Below, in pieces: positions 52,560 through 63,535 of a DNA stretch of 64,000 nt; position 1 is the first letter of the stretch; each line of letters begins with the position of its first letter. Made by a program: the position numbers and the translations under genes. The notes under the pieces are model-generated. The model was not told the origin of the DNA and searched no databases. It was given only the letters and a program-made list of their open reading frames with translations. The stretch is taken from contig WEDG01001469.1 of assembly GCA_017591395.1 (NCBI GenBank), positions 124,001-188,000 of the forward strand, given 5' to 3'. Source of the DNA: Schistocephalus solidus. Lineage: Eukaryota; Platyhelminthes; Cestoda; Diphyllobothriidea; Diphyllobothriidae.

Positions 52560-55520
52560 GTGACGTAATTTGAACGCGAATTTGGTGATCAGGCTCGACG
52601 GCCAACCGGAACCATATTCTTATTGACCAGTACTCAATTGTACTTGTTGTGGCTGCGACCATGCCTGATCTAGCCGAGCTGGATGATGTCACATATTGTA
52701 CCTCCTCAGGCGTGACTATTCGTGGCAGCAGAGCTGGATAGCTCAACCCATTCTTTTCTCCAGTGACGGACGCCTTAGGCCCAAGCATCTCCATGTCTTG
52801 CCGAACCGTGTTGAGCCACGTTATTAGTTAACCTCATTGACGCCACCAAGTTGGCAATGGCACCGGGTCGAAGGCAGTAGAACTGAGATCGTGAGACGGG
52901 CGACGGAGCAAGTGCCCAAACCACCTCAGTCGTCTTTCTTGAATGGCCTGAGATATCCTCGCTATGTTGCCGCAGTGAGTGCGGACTGCCTCGTTTGAGA
53001 TGGTGTATTTCACTCTAAGGATGGTCATCCGGTAACGATGGTGCAATACGTCAATTCGTCGCCCATCTTGCACGCGCACAGCTCAGCATTGACAACCGTA
53101 GAGGACCGACCGGATGGATGCATGGTACACGCGGATCTTCGCGGTGATGGAGATGTCGCGTCAGGTTCATAGGCATTTTCTAAGGATCGAGAAAACCCGG
53201 CGAGCAGCCATGATTCGGTAGACAATATCGTCCTTACTCTATCCATTCGACAGCATCCTCGCCCCGCCGTAATTGAAACTGCCTACTTCTTCAAGTTGAC
53301 AGCCAGTTATCTCGAAGGATGCTTTCTCCTGGTCAGGGATGTACGTCGAAAAAAAAATCGGTCTTTCCAGTTCTTATGGATAGGCCGACTGAACTAGCGA
53401 TCACATTCACTCGCGACACCACAGACTCTAGATCACCAAAACTTGAGGCTAGCAAGGCGATATCGTCAGTGTAGCCTAGATCAGTCGGTGGCGTCCGGGT
53501 GCATATTCCAAATCGTCAGAACCGTGTAGGGCCCGAGAATCCAGTCAGTGGCGTAGTTGAATAAAGTGGGTTGACAGAATGCAAGCCTGTCGCACACAGA
53601 TCGGATATTGAAGGGTTGGGAGAGATTGTTATGTAAGAGGACTCGCGCAGTGGTGGAGCGATAGTAGGCCTTGATCAAGGCAATTATTTTGGCCGGCACA
53701 CCCTCTAGTTCCATCATTTGCCACGGGGACTAATGATGGATGGAATCGAACGCAGCAGCGAGGTCAATAAAGCAGATGGGCGTCGGCTTGTAGTTGCCAG
53801 GGGGAAATTCCAGAATGCGCAGCAGAGTGAATATCCGGTCCACGCATCAACGCCCAGCTCGAAATCCGGCTTGGTCGGGCCACACCCTAGAGCCACTTAT
53901 CGACTGAAACCGTATGAGAAGGACAATACTAAAGACCTTCGCAGCAACGTCGATTAGGCTTATGTGACGGTAGTTCTCACACTTTGTGTTATGTCCCTTC
54001 TTGAAAACAGGCCAGAGGATGCCCTAACCCCAGTCATTGGGAACTACTTCGTCTCCACATTTGCTGAATCACCTCAGGAAGTCAGGGTGCCAGAGTGTCG
54101 ACACAGGCCTTGTAGATTTCTGTGGGGATATCGCCGTCTCCAGGCGCCTTGTTGTTGTGCAGCCTCTGTATTGCACCGGCAACTTCCCTCTCGGAAGGGG
54201 GGGGGGGGGGGTCGCACGTCACTGCATAGGCTTGAAAGGGGTGAAACTCAGGTGCGGAGGAGAGCGAGCGTGTGATTTGTTGTCCATCGAAGATGAGAAG
54301 GTGCTCGAAGTTCTCACACCAGCGATCGACCTTGCCGAGCTTTCAGCATTAAAGCCACCATTCACATTGCGAGCAGTATCTGAGTGTCGAGGACTTGCCA
54401 CTAAATTGTTGGATAATTTGGTAGAGTTTGCTAGTGTCACTAAAGTTTGAGACCTGCTCCATGGCCGTTGCTATTTCAGACCAACATTTCTGCCAGTCAT
54501 CCCTAACTGACTTTGCTGTAATTTTCCGGAGTTGGCGGAAGGAAGCATCATTGTGGGACCTGGCTCAAGCCGTCTGGGCAGACACCTCAACCTTCGTCCA
54601 CTGATCCAGTCAATGTGGAACCACTGGGTGAATCCGACAATTTTCTCAGCTACTCCATAGACGGATGTCTTCAGTTATGACCGTTGGCTACTGCCTTGTC
54701 TGTCGTCTCGGGTCGGGTCGTGAAATGGGGCCGGATTTCTGTATTCAGGGCCTCGGCAGTGCTGGGTTACCGGATTTTTGCGTCATCGAGGCCTCTTGTA
54801 CGTGGCGTTTTGGTGCAGATAAGAGGTGAAGTTTCAGGCGTGTGCGAACAAGAACATGGTTAGACCCGGGGAAGTTACTATTTTCGGCACCATGCATCGA
54901 TCTGCTATCATGAACCCAGCTGCGGAACCTTGAACCAACTAGAATGTAGTCGATCTGACTTGTGGTATGACCGTCTTTTGAATACTAAGTCAGCAGATGT
55001 TTGTGGTGGTGGTGGCAGTACGTGGTCGTGGCAAACAGTTATTTCTGATCAGCAATATTCAGCATTCTCTCACCATTCTCACCTCAAAAGCCAAGCCAAA
55101 ACCGGCCAATAGGGTGGCCGTTTGACGAGTCACTGAATCTAGCCGACCATTCCAGCCCCCCGTAACAATCAACTGATCACGACGAGGGAGTCTTTCTACT
55201 AACTCCTGCAGCTGCGATTAGAAGGCATCTTTATCCCGCGGTTCGACAGCTGATGTTGGTGCATACATGAAGAGGCGCCGGATAGCCAACCACTAGGCTA
55301 ACGGGTAACCCGTCTGCCTGGGGTTACACATCTTCCCAGAGGTTGGTACGTCTGGATACAGATAACCGTCCTTCCTGTCCCGCTTCCCTTCGTCACCTGC
55401 GGAGCTGTGGGGAGAGACAACGAGGCAAGATAGAAATTCGCATTTCCGTCCTGCATCCGGATAGACAAGCTCACCCCGTTCTCATGTAATCTGAGGTCTT
55501 CGAAAACGCAATCGACAGGA
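52560..55520 (-). mobile_element. LINE-C: endonuclease and reverse transcriptase, degraded
   Basis: Read on the - strand from about 55520. The endonuclease part shows DRKDGYLYPDVPTSGK, FMYAPTSAVEPRDKDAF, QLQELVERLPRRDQLIV and a GDFNA-like block reading GGWNGRLDS (near 55150). The reverse transcriptase part shows GVPAKIIALIKAYYRSTTAR, NNLSQPFNIRS, TLFNYATDWILG, and the catalytic box YTDD at 53473-53462 followed by IALLASSFGDLESVVSRV. The C-terminal part shows RVYHASIRSVL, RRLRWFGHLLRRPSHDLS and a decayed end near 52560. Frameshifts and stops are frequent, and a 15-G run interrupts it at 54197-54211. The family is RTE- or I-like; I cannot fix the clade. A fragment of the same family sits at 39445-40010. 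Confidence 0.85.
54197..54211. repeat. Homopolymer of 15 G inside LINE-C
   Basis: Uninterrupted G tract in the middle of the LINE-C reading frame. Confidence 0.9.
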
Positions 55521-55589
55521 TATTCGCCTGCAGATCAAGTGGTTTAATCCCTGAAATAATTTGATGTCCTTCTAGTTGTGACTACTTTC

Positions 55590-56157
55590 CTGGGTATGAC
55601 AGTTCGACTGTCGAAATCGACGAGGTCCACCGTATGCACCACACCAGGTGGTGCAGGGATGGTGACTTGCGCGTGAATTAGTTTTCAGTGATAGTAGCCT
55701 TGGGCTGCAACAACCACACTCTCTCCTCCTCCCCAACCTGAGCCCAGTGTCAAGACAGAGTCAAGAAGATCGGAGATGGGAGAGGGCGCAGGTGGCTGGC
55801 GCGGCCGGAGCAGCCCCTGGGCGTACCACCACACCTGGCTCGGATCCCACGGAGTGGGAGTGCAATAAAGGCCACATTAAGAAGGAGCCATTACAGCCTG
55901 ACTCTCAGTCCACCATATGGCCACTCCACGCAAAACACACATTGGGCTGACCACGTGGTACGAGTTATCCTGTCAGTTGGCAACCTTCCTAGCCACGGCT
56001 TTTATGGCACCGTGATAGTTTCACGCGCGTCAGATTGTTTGTAGGAAGGAAATGCGCTGAGCTGTTGACCTCACTCTCTCCCCCACCCTCACAATCAGAC
56101 CACCATCCGAGCCGGTCAGTTGTCTGATGTGGGAGTGGGCGCATTGGCTGACGGGTC
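55590..56157 (+). repeat. Dispersed repeat R1, copy 6
   Basis: Full-length copy, closely matching copy 3 at 34235-34797. It begins at TGACAGTTCGACTGTCGA, which is itself a short hairpin, and ends at GCATTGGCTGACGGGTCG, where LINE-D begins without a spacer. Confidence 0.9.
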
Positions 56158-59100
56158 GCATTGAGGACTGTTTAGTAGAGAGTCCCCATCGCTGATGGTG
56201 ATGGTGGTGGTGGTAGTGAAGGCGAAGCCGGGGTGGCTGCGGTGGTGGGGATAACAGGCGATGAGTATTTTGATGTGGTCTCTATGATGGTGGGAGTAAT
56301 GGAATTGATGCCAGGAGTGAGGGTGGGGAAGTCTGAAGGAGGGTTGGCAGAATTTGACGTAGAAATTGGAATTGTCAGATTGTTGGTGCATTGCGTCCGA
56401 AGATGTCCAACCAGGCCAATTGTCGCGCGGAAGATACGTTGACAGCGCGGGCATGTTGGCAGGGCCTGGGCATCGACGATGTTGGTCCGGGGAGCTGGTA
56501 ACTTTCGTGCCGCTCTTTTGGCCTTGGCGGTGGTGATCCGGTTGGCCTCATAGATTGCTGAACCAGTCTTCACGGATCTTCTCCATGCCAGTCTATCCAG
56601 GGTGTGGTCCTCCCAGGTCGCCGGGTTGATTTGCAGTTGCTTCAGCGATTTCTTCAAAGTGTCCTTGTAGCGTCATTTTGACCTCTCTGTCGGCGAGCAC
56701 CCGTAGTGACATCGCCGTACAAAAGTCGTTTGGGTAGTCGCTCGTCGTACATTCTTACCAGGTGGCCGATCCAGCGCAGTTACACTTGCCTCAGCATGAC
56801 ATGGATGCTGAGGATTCCGGTCCACTCAAGGACTTCCGTGTCCGGGATCCATGTCAGCTTCAGTATTTGGCGGAGACAGCTGAGATGGAAGTGATTCAGC
56901 TTTTTGGCTTGGTTCGAGTAGATGGTCCAGGTCTCCGCTCCGTTAAAGAGTGTCGTCAAGACGACGGCCTTGTACATCTTCAGTTTGGTGTTCAGTTGAA
57001 TACCGTGGTGATTCCACACGGAGGCCAGCAGCCGGCCAAAGGCCTGACTAGCTTTGGAGATCCGTTGGGCGACCTCGTCATCGATTCTCGTGTTGCGTGA
57101 CAGCGTGCTTCCTAGATAAGCGAAGGTTTCCACGTTTTTGAGTTGAGCACCGTTGACATTGATTCTGGGAGCATTGTATTCCGCGCTGGGTGGCGGCTGG
57201 CGCATGACAACCATTTTGGCTGTACTGACTGTTAATCCAAAATTGGCGTAGCCTGCGGCGAAGAGGTTCATACTCCTTTGCATGTCCTCCTCCATCGCAC
57301 TCGTCCGTGAAGAGCAAGTCATGGACTGCACCAGTAGACACGCGCGTTGAAGCCTGCAAACGCCGACTCTTGAGAAGGTGTCCTTCACTTCTATAGGCGA
57401 TGCAGATACCAGATTGTTCTTCACGGTAGGCCTCCATCCGGGAGCAGGCCCTACTCTAGGTGACCGTTCAGACGATTGAGAAGGATACGGGCGAAGATCT
57501 TCCCGGCGATGTTGAGCAACGAGATGCCTATGTGATTATCACAGAGTTGCCGGTTCCCCTTCCGTTTGTATAGATGGACGATAATCGCGTCTTTGAAATT
57601 CTGAGGAACTTGTCCTTGGAGCCACATCTCCTGGAAGAGTGTTGAGATTTCTGCCATCAGTCGGGGCCCTCCGTGCTTGTAGACCTCCGGTGGGATTGCG
57701 TTGAAACCCAGTGCTTTACTGCTAGAAATCTGCTTCATGGCCCGGATGGTTTCTGGTAGGGAAGGCGGCAGATCCAGGTCATTGTTCGTGTCCACTTGAG
57801 GGAGTCGGTCAATGGCAGCATCGGAGATGGCTGATGAGCAATTAAGGACATTTCTTAAGTGCTCGGCCCGGCGCTTCAGAATTTGCAATTTCTCTGTCAG
57901 CAGTCTTGTGCCGTCAGAGCTGAGCAGCGTTGCGGTCCCCTTGATACACGGGCCGTACATGGCCTTGATGAATTTGAAAAAGTTTTTTTCATTTCATTGC
58001 GGTCCGCATACCCATGGATTTCCTCAGTCTTTCGGATCATCCAGGCATCATGCATCTCCCACAGCCGTTGCTGTACAAGGCGCCGGCATCTGAAGAAGGC
58101 TGCGTTGGTGGCGTCAGTCCGAAGCTCCATGTAGGCTTTCTGTAGTCCATTCTTCTCCGCGAGTAAGTTGCTGATGTCGATGTCATTGTCGTCAAACCAG
58201 TCCTGGTGTTGACGGCGTACGCGTCCGAGGACTTCGAGGGCGGTGGACTGGATGACATTGGGCAGTTGATACCATCGTGTTTTCACGGTAGCATTATCAT
58301 CTGGAGCATGCAGGTCCTCCAGTTTCTCGGTTATTTGGTTGCTGAAATCAAAACAGTTAGCAGGCAAATTTAATTAAAGTATATTTAACTTACGTGGCTG
58401 CCTCTTACCTGGGGGAATTCGTCGGGGTTGCAGTCGGAGCCTCATCTGGAAGATGACGAGGTGGTGATCTGTCCAACCATCGTCATCGCGGATCGCCTTG
58501 GTTACCAGCACATCCTGTCGATCTCGCCTCCGGACAAGAACATAGTCCAGCAGATGCCAGCACCGCGACCGAGGTTGCATCCATGTGGCCTCCTCTCGCG
58601 TCGGAAAACGGAAGAAGGTGTCGGTCAGCCGGAGACGGTGTTCCGAACGCGTTTGCAGAAGAAAGAGGCGTTATCGTTACAACTACCGAGACCATGGGGA
58701 CCCAGCACTCCCTGCCAGGCAGCGTGGTCCGTCCCGACGCGGGCGTTAAAGTCACCAAGGAAAATTAACTTGTTCTCTTTCGGCATAGTCGCCAGCAGGG
58801 CGTGCAGGTCCTCGTAGAATTTGTCCTTCGGCGCATCAGAGCTCGTCATTGGGGGAGTGTAGGCGCTGATGATTGTGGTGAACTGGTCTCCCCGAAGTGG
58901 CAGGCAGAGGCTCATCAGGCGATCATTGATACCCTGCGGCAAACCGGGCCGACGTCCTGCGATGTCGTTCCGGATGGCAAAGGCAACACGAGCGTCGCGT
59001 CGCTCTGCCTTTGACAGACCGCTCCAGAAGAAGGTGCAGCCGGTACCCACCTCCTCCAGCTGACCCTGCTCAGAGAATCGGGTCTCGCTGAGAGCAGCAA

Positions 59101-59400
59101 TGTCCACCTTGTAGCGCGCCAGTTCCCAAGCGACTAGCGCCGTCTTCCATTCCGGCCAGTTGCTCCTAGGATTGTCTAAAAGGGAACGAACATTCCAGGC
59201 TGCTAGTGTGAGTGGATTCCCCCGAGGAGCCTGGGATGTATGGCGAGGAAGATAGGGACAGGGGGTATTGTTCTTTGTTTGAGTTTTACGACCGCGTATT
59301 TTGAAAGCTGGAGCCGCGGCCGGCTGCAGAAGACGTGATAACCAGCATTTGTTTAGGGCACCTCTTTCCTGGGTATAGGGGTGAGGTCTATGCCGCCCCC
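56158..59400 (-). mobile_element. LINE-D: RTE-like retrotransposon with C-terminal zinc finger, internally deleted
   Basis: On the - strand: a 5' leader (59400-59120); an endonuclease (59107-58380) with [50 protein letters not shown] and LDYVLVRRRDRQDVLVTKA; a linker (58367-57897); and the reverse transcriptase (57960-56780) with [48 protein letters not shown]. At about 57445 the frame jumps from RLNGHLE to [10 protein letters not shown], so most of the central palm is missing. The catalytic box reads FTDE instead of FADD (about 57300). Further on come [38 protein letters not shown] and a C2H2-type finger CPRCQRIFRATIGLVGHLRT (near 56450). The endonuclease resembles that of the RTE clade ('craniofacial development protein 2'-like). 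The product ends with MGTLY, cut before the second finger seen at 35100-35270. Confidence 0.9.
58625..59107 (-). pseudogene. LINE-D endonuclease, longest intact piece
   Basis: 160 open codons of an apurinic-type endonuclease/exonuclease/phosphatase fold. [14 protein letters not shown] carries the metal-binding Glu and LGDFNARVG the catalytic Asp-x-Asn. The frame breaks at 58625, shortly before the C-terminal LDYVLV and TDHHLVIFQM (catalytic Asp-His) block, which is readable in another frame near 58560-58450. It nicks DNA to prime reverse transcription in active relatives. Confidence 0.82.
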
Positions 59401-59770
59401 TTTATGAGAAATACTGGTACTTGTGTTTGGAGGGCCAGGTCATATATATTAGAGTACCTAACTCGTGCAAAATATCACAATTTATGAAAGATTGATTACC
59501 ACTTGCAAATCGGCACCAACGTATGTATACAAAGCTTTTAAACAATAATGATTAACCGATTGAAGCACATTATTCGGGTCCCCGAAAACGTATCTGAATT
59601 TGCTACTTTTATGCTTCAAGTAGGTTGTTTTGGTTATTTTATGAATGCGATATTTTTTCGATATGGCTTATGCTTTATCACCGCGAGAGGGCTTCGGTTT
59701 ACATTTCGCCGAATCCGGCTGGCTACCCCAGATTACGTTGTGAAGGCGCCTGGAGTGGGCACGGCTGTTT
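59401..59770. other. Unrecognised spacer
   Basis: A 135-codon open frame (59548-59955, +) starts here and is rich in hydrophobic residues, Cys and Gly. Its right half lies in the tandem array at 59775-60600 and it resembles nothing I know, so I do not call it a gene. Confidence 0.4.
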
Positions 59771-59774
59771 GTTT

Positions 59775-60610
59775 TCTGCCTGTTACGATGTGCGGTCATG
59801 CGTTTGGCCGTGTAAGGCAGTGTGCTTGGATAGAGGGGAACCGGGCCCTTGCGACGCCGTTGGGGGTCTTCTTTGCTTACGTATTGGTTTGCATGCCCCT
59901 AGCAGTTGGCTGCCTGCTGTGCTGTGCGGTCATGCTTTCGGTCAGGTTCGGATAGGCTCACGTGCCAGTGGCGATGTCTGGTTTTGGAACTAGGGCATTG
60001 CGTATGGGTGCGATTGATACAGCTTCCGTTTGGCTGTCCGCTGCGATGCACGATCATGCAGTCGTCTCGCTAAGCTAGTGTTCGATGTTCTGCGGGGTGA
60101 TAGAGGTTGGAGCAGCGTCTTCGTTTGTGTGCGGGTCCAGATGGGGCTGTTAGGGGAGGCATTTCTCTTGCAGTGGTTACGCCATCGGTAGTTTACGGGA
60201 TGCTCTTACCAAACCTCTTCCACCCCCCCCCTTCTCCTCTCTCTTCCCCCTCCCCGCCGTATTACGCTCGAATACCAGATAACAGCTGATTTTTTCCTAC
60301 GGCTAAGCACTTGGACCAGCGGTAGTGCATGCTCATGTAAACTCTGCAGCTGTCTTTGGACTGCCTGCCGTTATGTGCACTCATGCATTTGTCTCCCTTG
60401 GCTAGTGCGCCGTATTGCGTGGGGTCATAGAGATTGAGACAGCGTTTCAGTTTGCGTGTGGGTCTAGTGTGGCTGTTAGAGGAAGTTTTCACCTTGTAGT
60501 AGTTACGCGTTACATTGCTTGCGGAGTGATTTTATCTTTTCTTCTTCCCCCTCCCTGCCATCTGTTGTGCAGAAGTAGATAATACTTGTACACGGGTAAT
60601 GGGCTTCAAC
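59775..60610. repeat. Degenerate tandem repeat array, period about 325 bp with sub-repeats
   Basis: The blocks GATGCACGATCATGCAGTCG (60045 onward) and TATGTGCACTCATGCATTTG (60372 onward), GGGGTGATAGAGGTTGG (60094) and GGGGTCATAGAGATTG (60421), and two TC-rich TTCCCCCTCCC blocks (60245 and 60547) recur at about 325-bp spacing. A related TGTGCGGTCATGC block occurs twice further left (59788, 59925). Identity between units is moderate. Confidence 0.6.
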
Positions 60611-60619
60611 CTGCTGCTT

Positions 60620-61830
60620 TGGTTGCGATTTCGGCTGTTTGGGGATTTTGTTTGCTTTCATGGTTGGGATTTGGGTAAGTTTTGTTGTAAAGGTTTGTGT
60701 TAGTTTCCTGTTTTGGATTAAGAGTTAATTATAGGATTAGTTTAACAAATTCGCTTATAGTTGGTTTAGTTTTCGGATCAAGGTTAAGGTGAGGTTTATG
60801 CTAGGAATAGGTTTATAATTAAGGCTTTTATTGTATAAGGTATATTTTTACTTTTAAATCTAGTTTTAGGGTTGGGTTTGCTATTGAGGCTATGGTTGGG
60901 GTTATGTTTAATTTTAAGTTTAGTCTTACTTAAGGGGTTCGTTTTATGATCTGGAATAAAATTTGCGTTTGCTTGATGGGTAAGGTTGGTTAAGGGTTTA
61001 ATTAAGGGTTAGGGTTGGTTTTTGGGTTGAGTTGAGGGTAAAGGTTAGGGTTGGGTTTAGGGTTACTTTGTGTCAGGAATAGGTTTTATAATTTAGGTTA
61101 TTACTATCTTAGATAAAGCTTTACGGTTAAATTTAGTTTTAGGGTTAGGTTTGTTTTTGGAATATCGGTTGGGGTTAATTTTACTTTTACGTTTAACCTT
61201 AACTTAAAATTTAGTTTTATGACTATAAATAGGGTTAGGATTGGCTTTACGGTTAAGACTGGCTAAGGGTTTGGTTAAGGGTAAGTGTTAGGGTTACGTT
61301 AACGCTCAGTGTGGGTTTTAGGGTTTAGGTTACTGTTGGCTTAGATATAGGTTTGTTGTTAGGGTTTTCTTAGGTTTAGGGTTAGTTTTGTAGTTGAGGT
61401 TATGGTAAGGATTAACTTTACTTTTACGGTTAGGCTGCCTTAGGAGTTAGAATTACGCTTAGGGCTGGGGTTGATTTTAGGAGTATGGTTGGAGTAGCAT
61501 TGTCGTAGAGGTTAGATTTTTTATGTGTACAGTTATGTTTTTTTAAATTTTGAGTGAGCTTTGATTTTCGGGTTATTTTTACTATTTGGATTAGGACTGG
61601 CTGTTCGTTTAGGGTTAGGTTAACCTTCAGGGTGGTTTTCGCAGCCTAGGTTATTATTGGTTTATGGATACTTTCCACTTTCGGGTTAGTTTAAGGAATA
61701 GGATGAGTTTTGTTGTTCAGGCTACGGTATTGGTTAATTTTCCTTTCACGGTTAGGCTACCTTTTGTGGTTCGTTTCACGGTTAGGGTTCATATTGTTAT
61801 TAGGTTTTATTTTATGGGTTTGAGTATTTC
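60620..61830 (+). repeat. Long degenerate TTAGGG-like tract
   Basis: About 1.2 kb of G/T-rich sequence in which GGTTAGGGTT, GGTTTAGG, TTAGGTT and similar variants recur on the + strand (for example around 61005-61065 and 61370-61440). It resembles a decayed flatworm telomere repeat array and is opposite in orientation to the block at 3305-3515. Open frames inside it are compositional artefacts. Confidence 0.65.
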
Positions 61831-62985
61831 TACTGCTCTAGGTGTATGGTTAGGAGTGCTACTGGTCTCCTTTTCCTTTCCTTAGTCGTTTCACCGGCAG
61901 CCCTTCACATAAACAGCCTCTCTAATCGGCTTTCTTATTTTCAGTTTGTTTTCGTTTGTTATTTCATTCTCTACCGCTGCATGTTCGTTTTCCTTATATT
62001 TAATTTTTCGTTTGTTGTTTATTCTTTCAGTACTCTTTAAATTCCCTCTTCTCTTCTTCAATCTACTTGTTATCCTGTTGCTCTCAAATCATCCCATTTC
62101 AGCAAACAGATGCTGAATTTCCTACAGCACATTGGTGGTCAATACATGTTGTGCAGTCATAAATTTACTTCACATTGGTTGGCATAAATTATCTCATAAA
62201 TTAGGGATGGGGGAGGGAATATAAATTCTTATGATTGCATTCATATTGCCGCGGTATTCAGTGAGGTTGTCTGTCTTATTGTCCTCATTGTCTTCAAGGG
62301 CAAATGACCCTGCTTCGTCCAATTCACAGGTCATCGGCGTTCATGGTGTCCTTCCGTTATTATTGTTCAGTTCCTTTCGTGGATTTCGTTTCCATGGCAT
62401 TTGCAATTCGTCTCAAACGATAGGCTTTCGCTAGTTGGCCCAGAATTCGGATTTTCCTTTCGCAAAATTGGGTTATTATGCATGGGAATTTTTTAAATAG
62501 ATTCTTATCGCTCTTCATGTTCTTCTTGACTAATTTTCTGTGCTTCTCGGAGGTACGATTAGCAATCACCATCGCTGGTTTCCATCTACACGACTATGAT
62601 TTTGGTGCATTGCTCTGCCCTGTTCTTCCTATTGGCTACTATTGGTCGCCGGTCCGGAGGGGCCTCCTTTTACTCCAATAAGCACAGCCCTCTCCTGTCC
62701 CCGTCCTCTTTGGAGAACTTGTCCACCTGTTTCATCAGTGGCGGATTCTCTTCACCTCGGATAAAGTTCATCCTTATTTATAATTTCTGAATTTATTTTC
62801 ATTATCACGTGCTCTTTACTTTTTTTACCCATTCTTTTGCCCAACCCATAAAATCCCTATTAACACGGTTCCCGTAAGACAGGCAGTCGGGTTTGGGCTT
62901 TTTTTGGGGGACCCGGCTACTTTGCTCCAACCAAATGACCAAAAGCGCGCAGACGAGGTCATTAAGTATGTCAAACACTGTGTCA
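61831..62985. other. AT-rich spacer, nothing recognised
   Basis: Short open frames such as 62231-62434 (+) and 62478-62681 (+) carry no known motif. Confidence 0.5.
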
Positions 62986-62989
62986 ATTC

Positions 62990-63535
62990 TCCACGCCTGT
63001 CAACTGACCAGCTCTGACCGTGGCTGGGGCCTGGGAATGGTAACAAACACTGAGGTCAACGGCTCAACGCATTTTCATCACTACAAGCAATCTGCCACGC
63101 TTGAAGCTATCGCGGTGCGCTAAAAAGCCGTGGCTTGGAACGCTTCCCACTGACGGGATAACTCGGACGGCATGGTCAGCCCATCATGTGCGTTTGTGCG
63201 GAGTAGCTGACCAATGGACTGAGAGTCAGGCTGTCATGGCTCCTCCTTAACTAGACCCCTTTAGCACTCCCACTCCGTTGGATCCGAGTCAGGCGGTACG
63301 GCACGCTTAGGGGCGGCTCCGGTCGCACCAGCCACCTGCGCCCTCTCACCACCTCCGGTCTTCGTTTCTTGGCAATGGCATCGGGACCAAGTGAAGGGCG
63401 GGAGGCGAGAGCGCGGTACACACGGTGCAAGTTGATTCCTTCTATAATCTAATCCACGCGCAACTCATAGTCCCTGCGCCACCTTACTGTGGGGCACACG
63501 GTGTACCTCGTCGAAACCGACGGTCAAAATATCGT
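62990..63535 (-). repeat. Dispersed repeat R1, copy 7
   Basis: Same order of landmarks as copy 1: TCAACGCATTTTCATCACTA, GCCGTGGCTTGGAACG, GTCAGGCTGTCATGGCTCC, GGGGCGGCTCCGGTCGCACC and CACACGGTGTACCTCGTCGA. More diverged, with a changed segment near 63365-63410. Confidence 0.82.

Noticed and set aside
59548..59955. 135-codon open frame, hydrophobic and Cys-rich
   Set aside because: Its right half lies in the degenerate tandem array; there is no conserved motif, and composition alone explains the openness.
60620..61885. Hydrophobic open frames in the G/T-rich tract
   Set aside because: They are artefacts of the TTAGGG-like composition.
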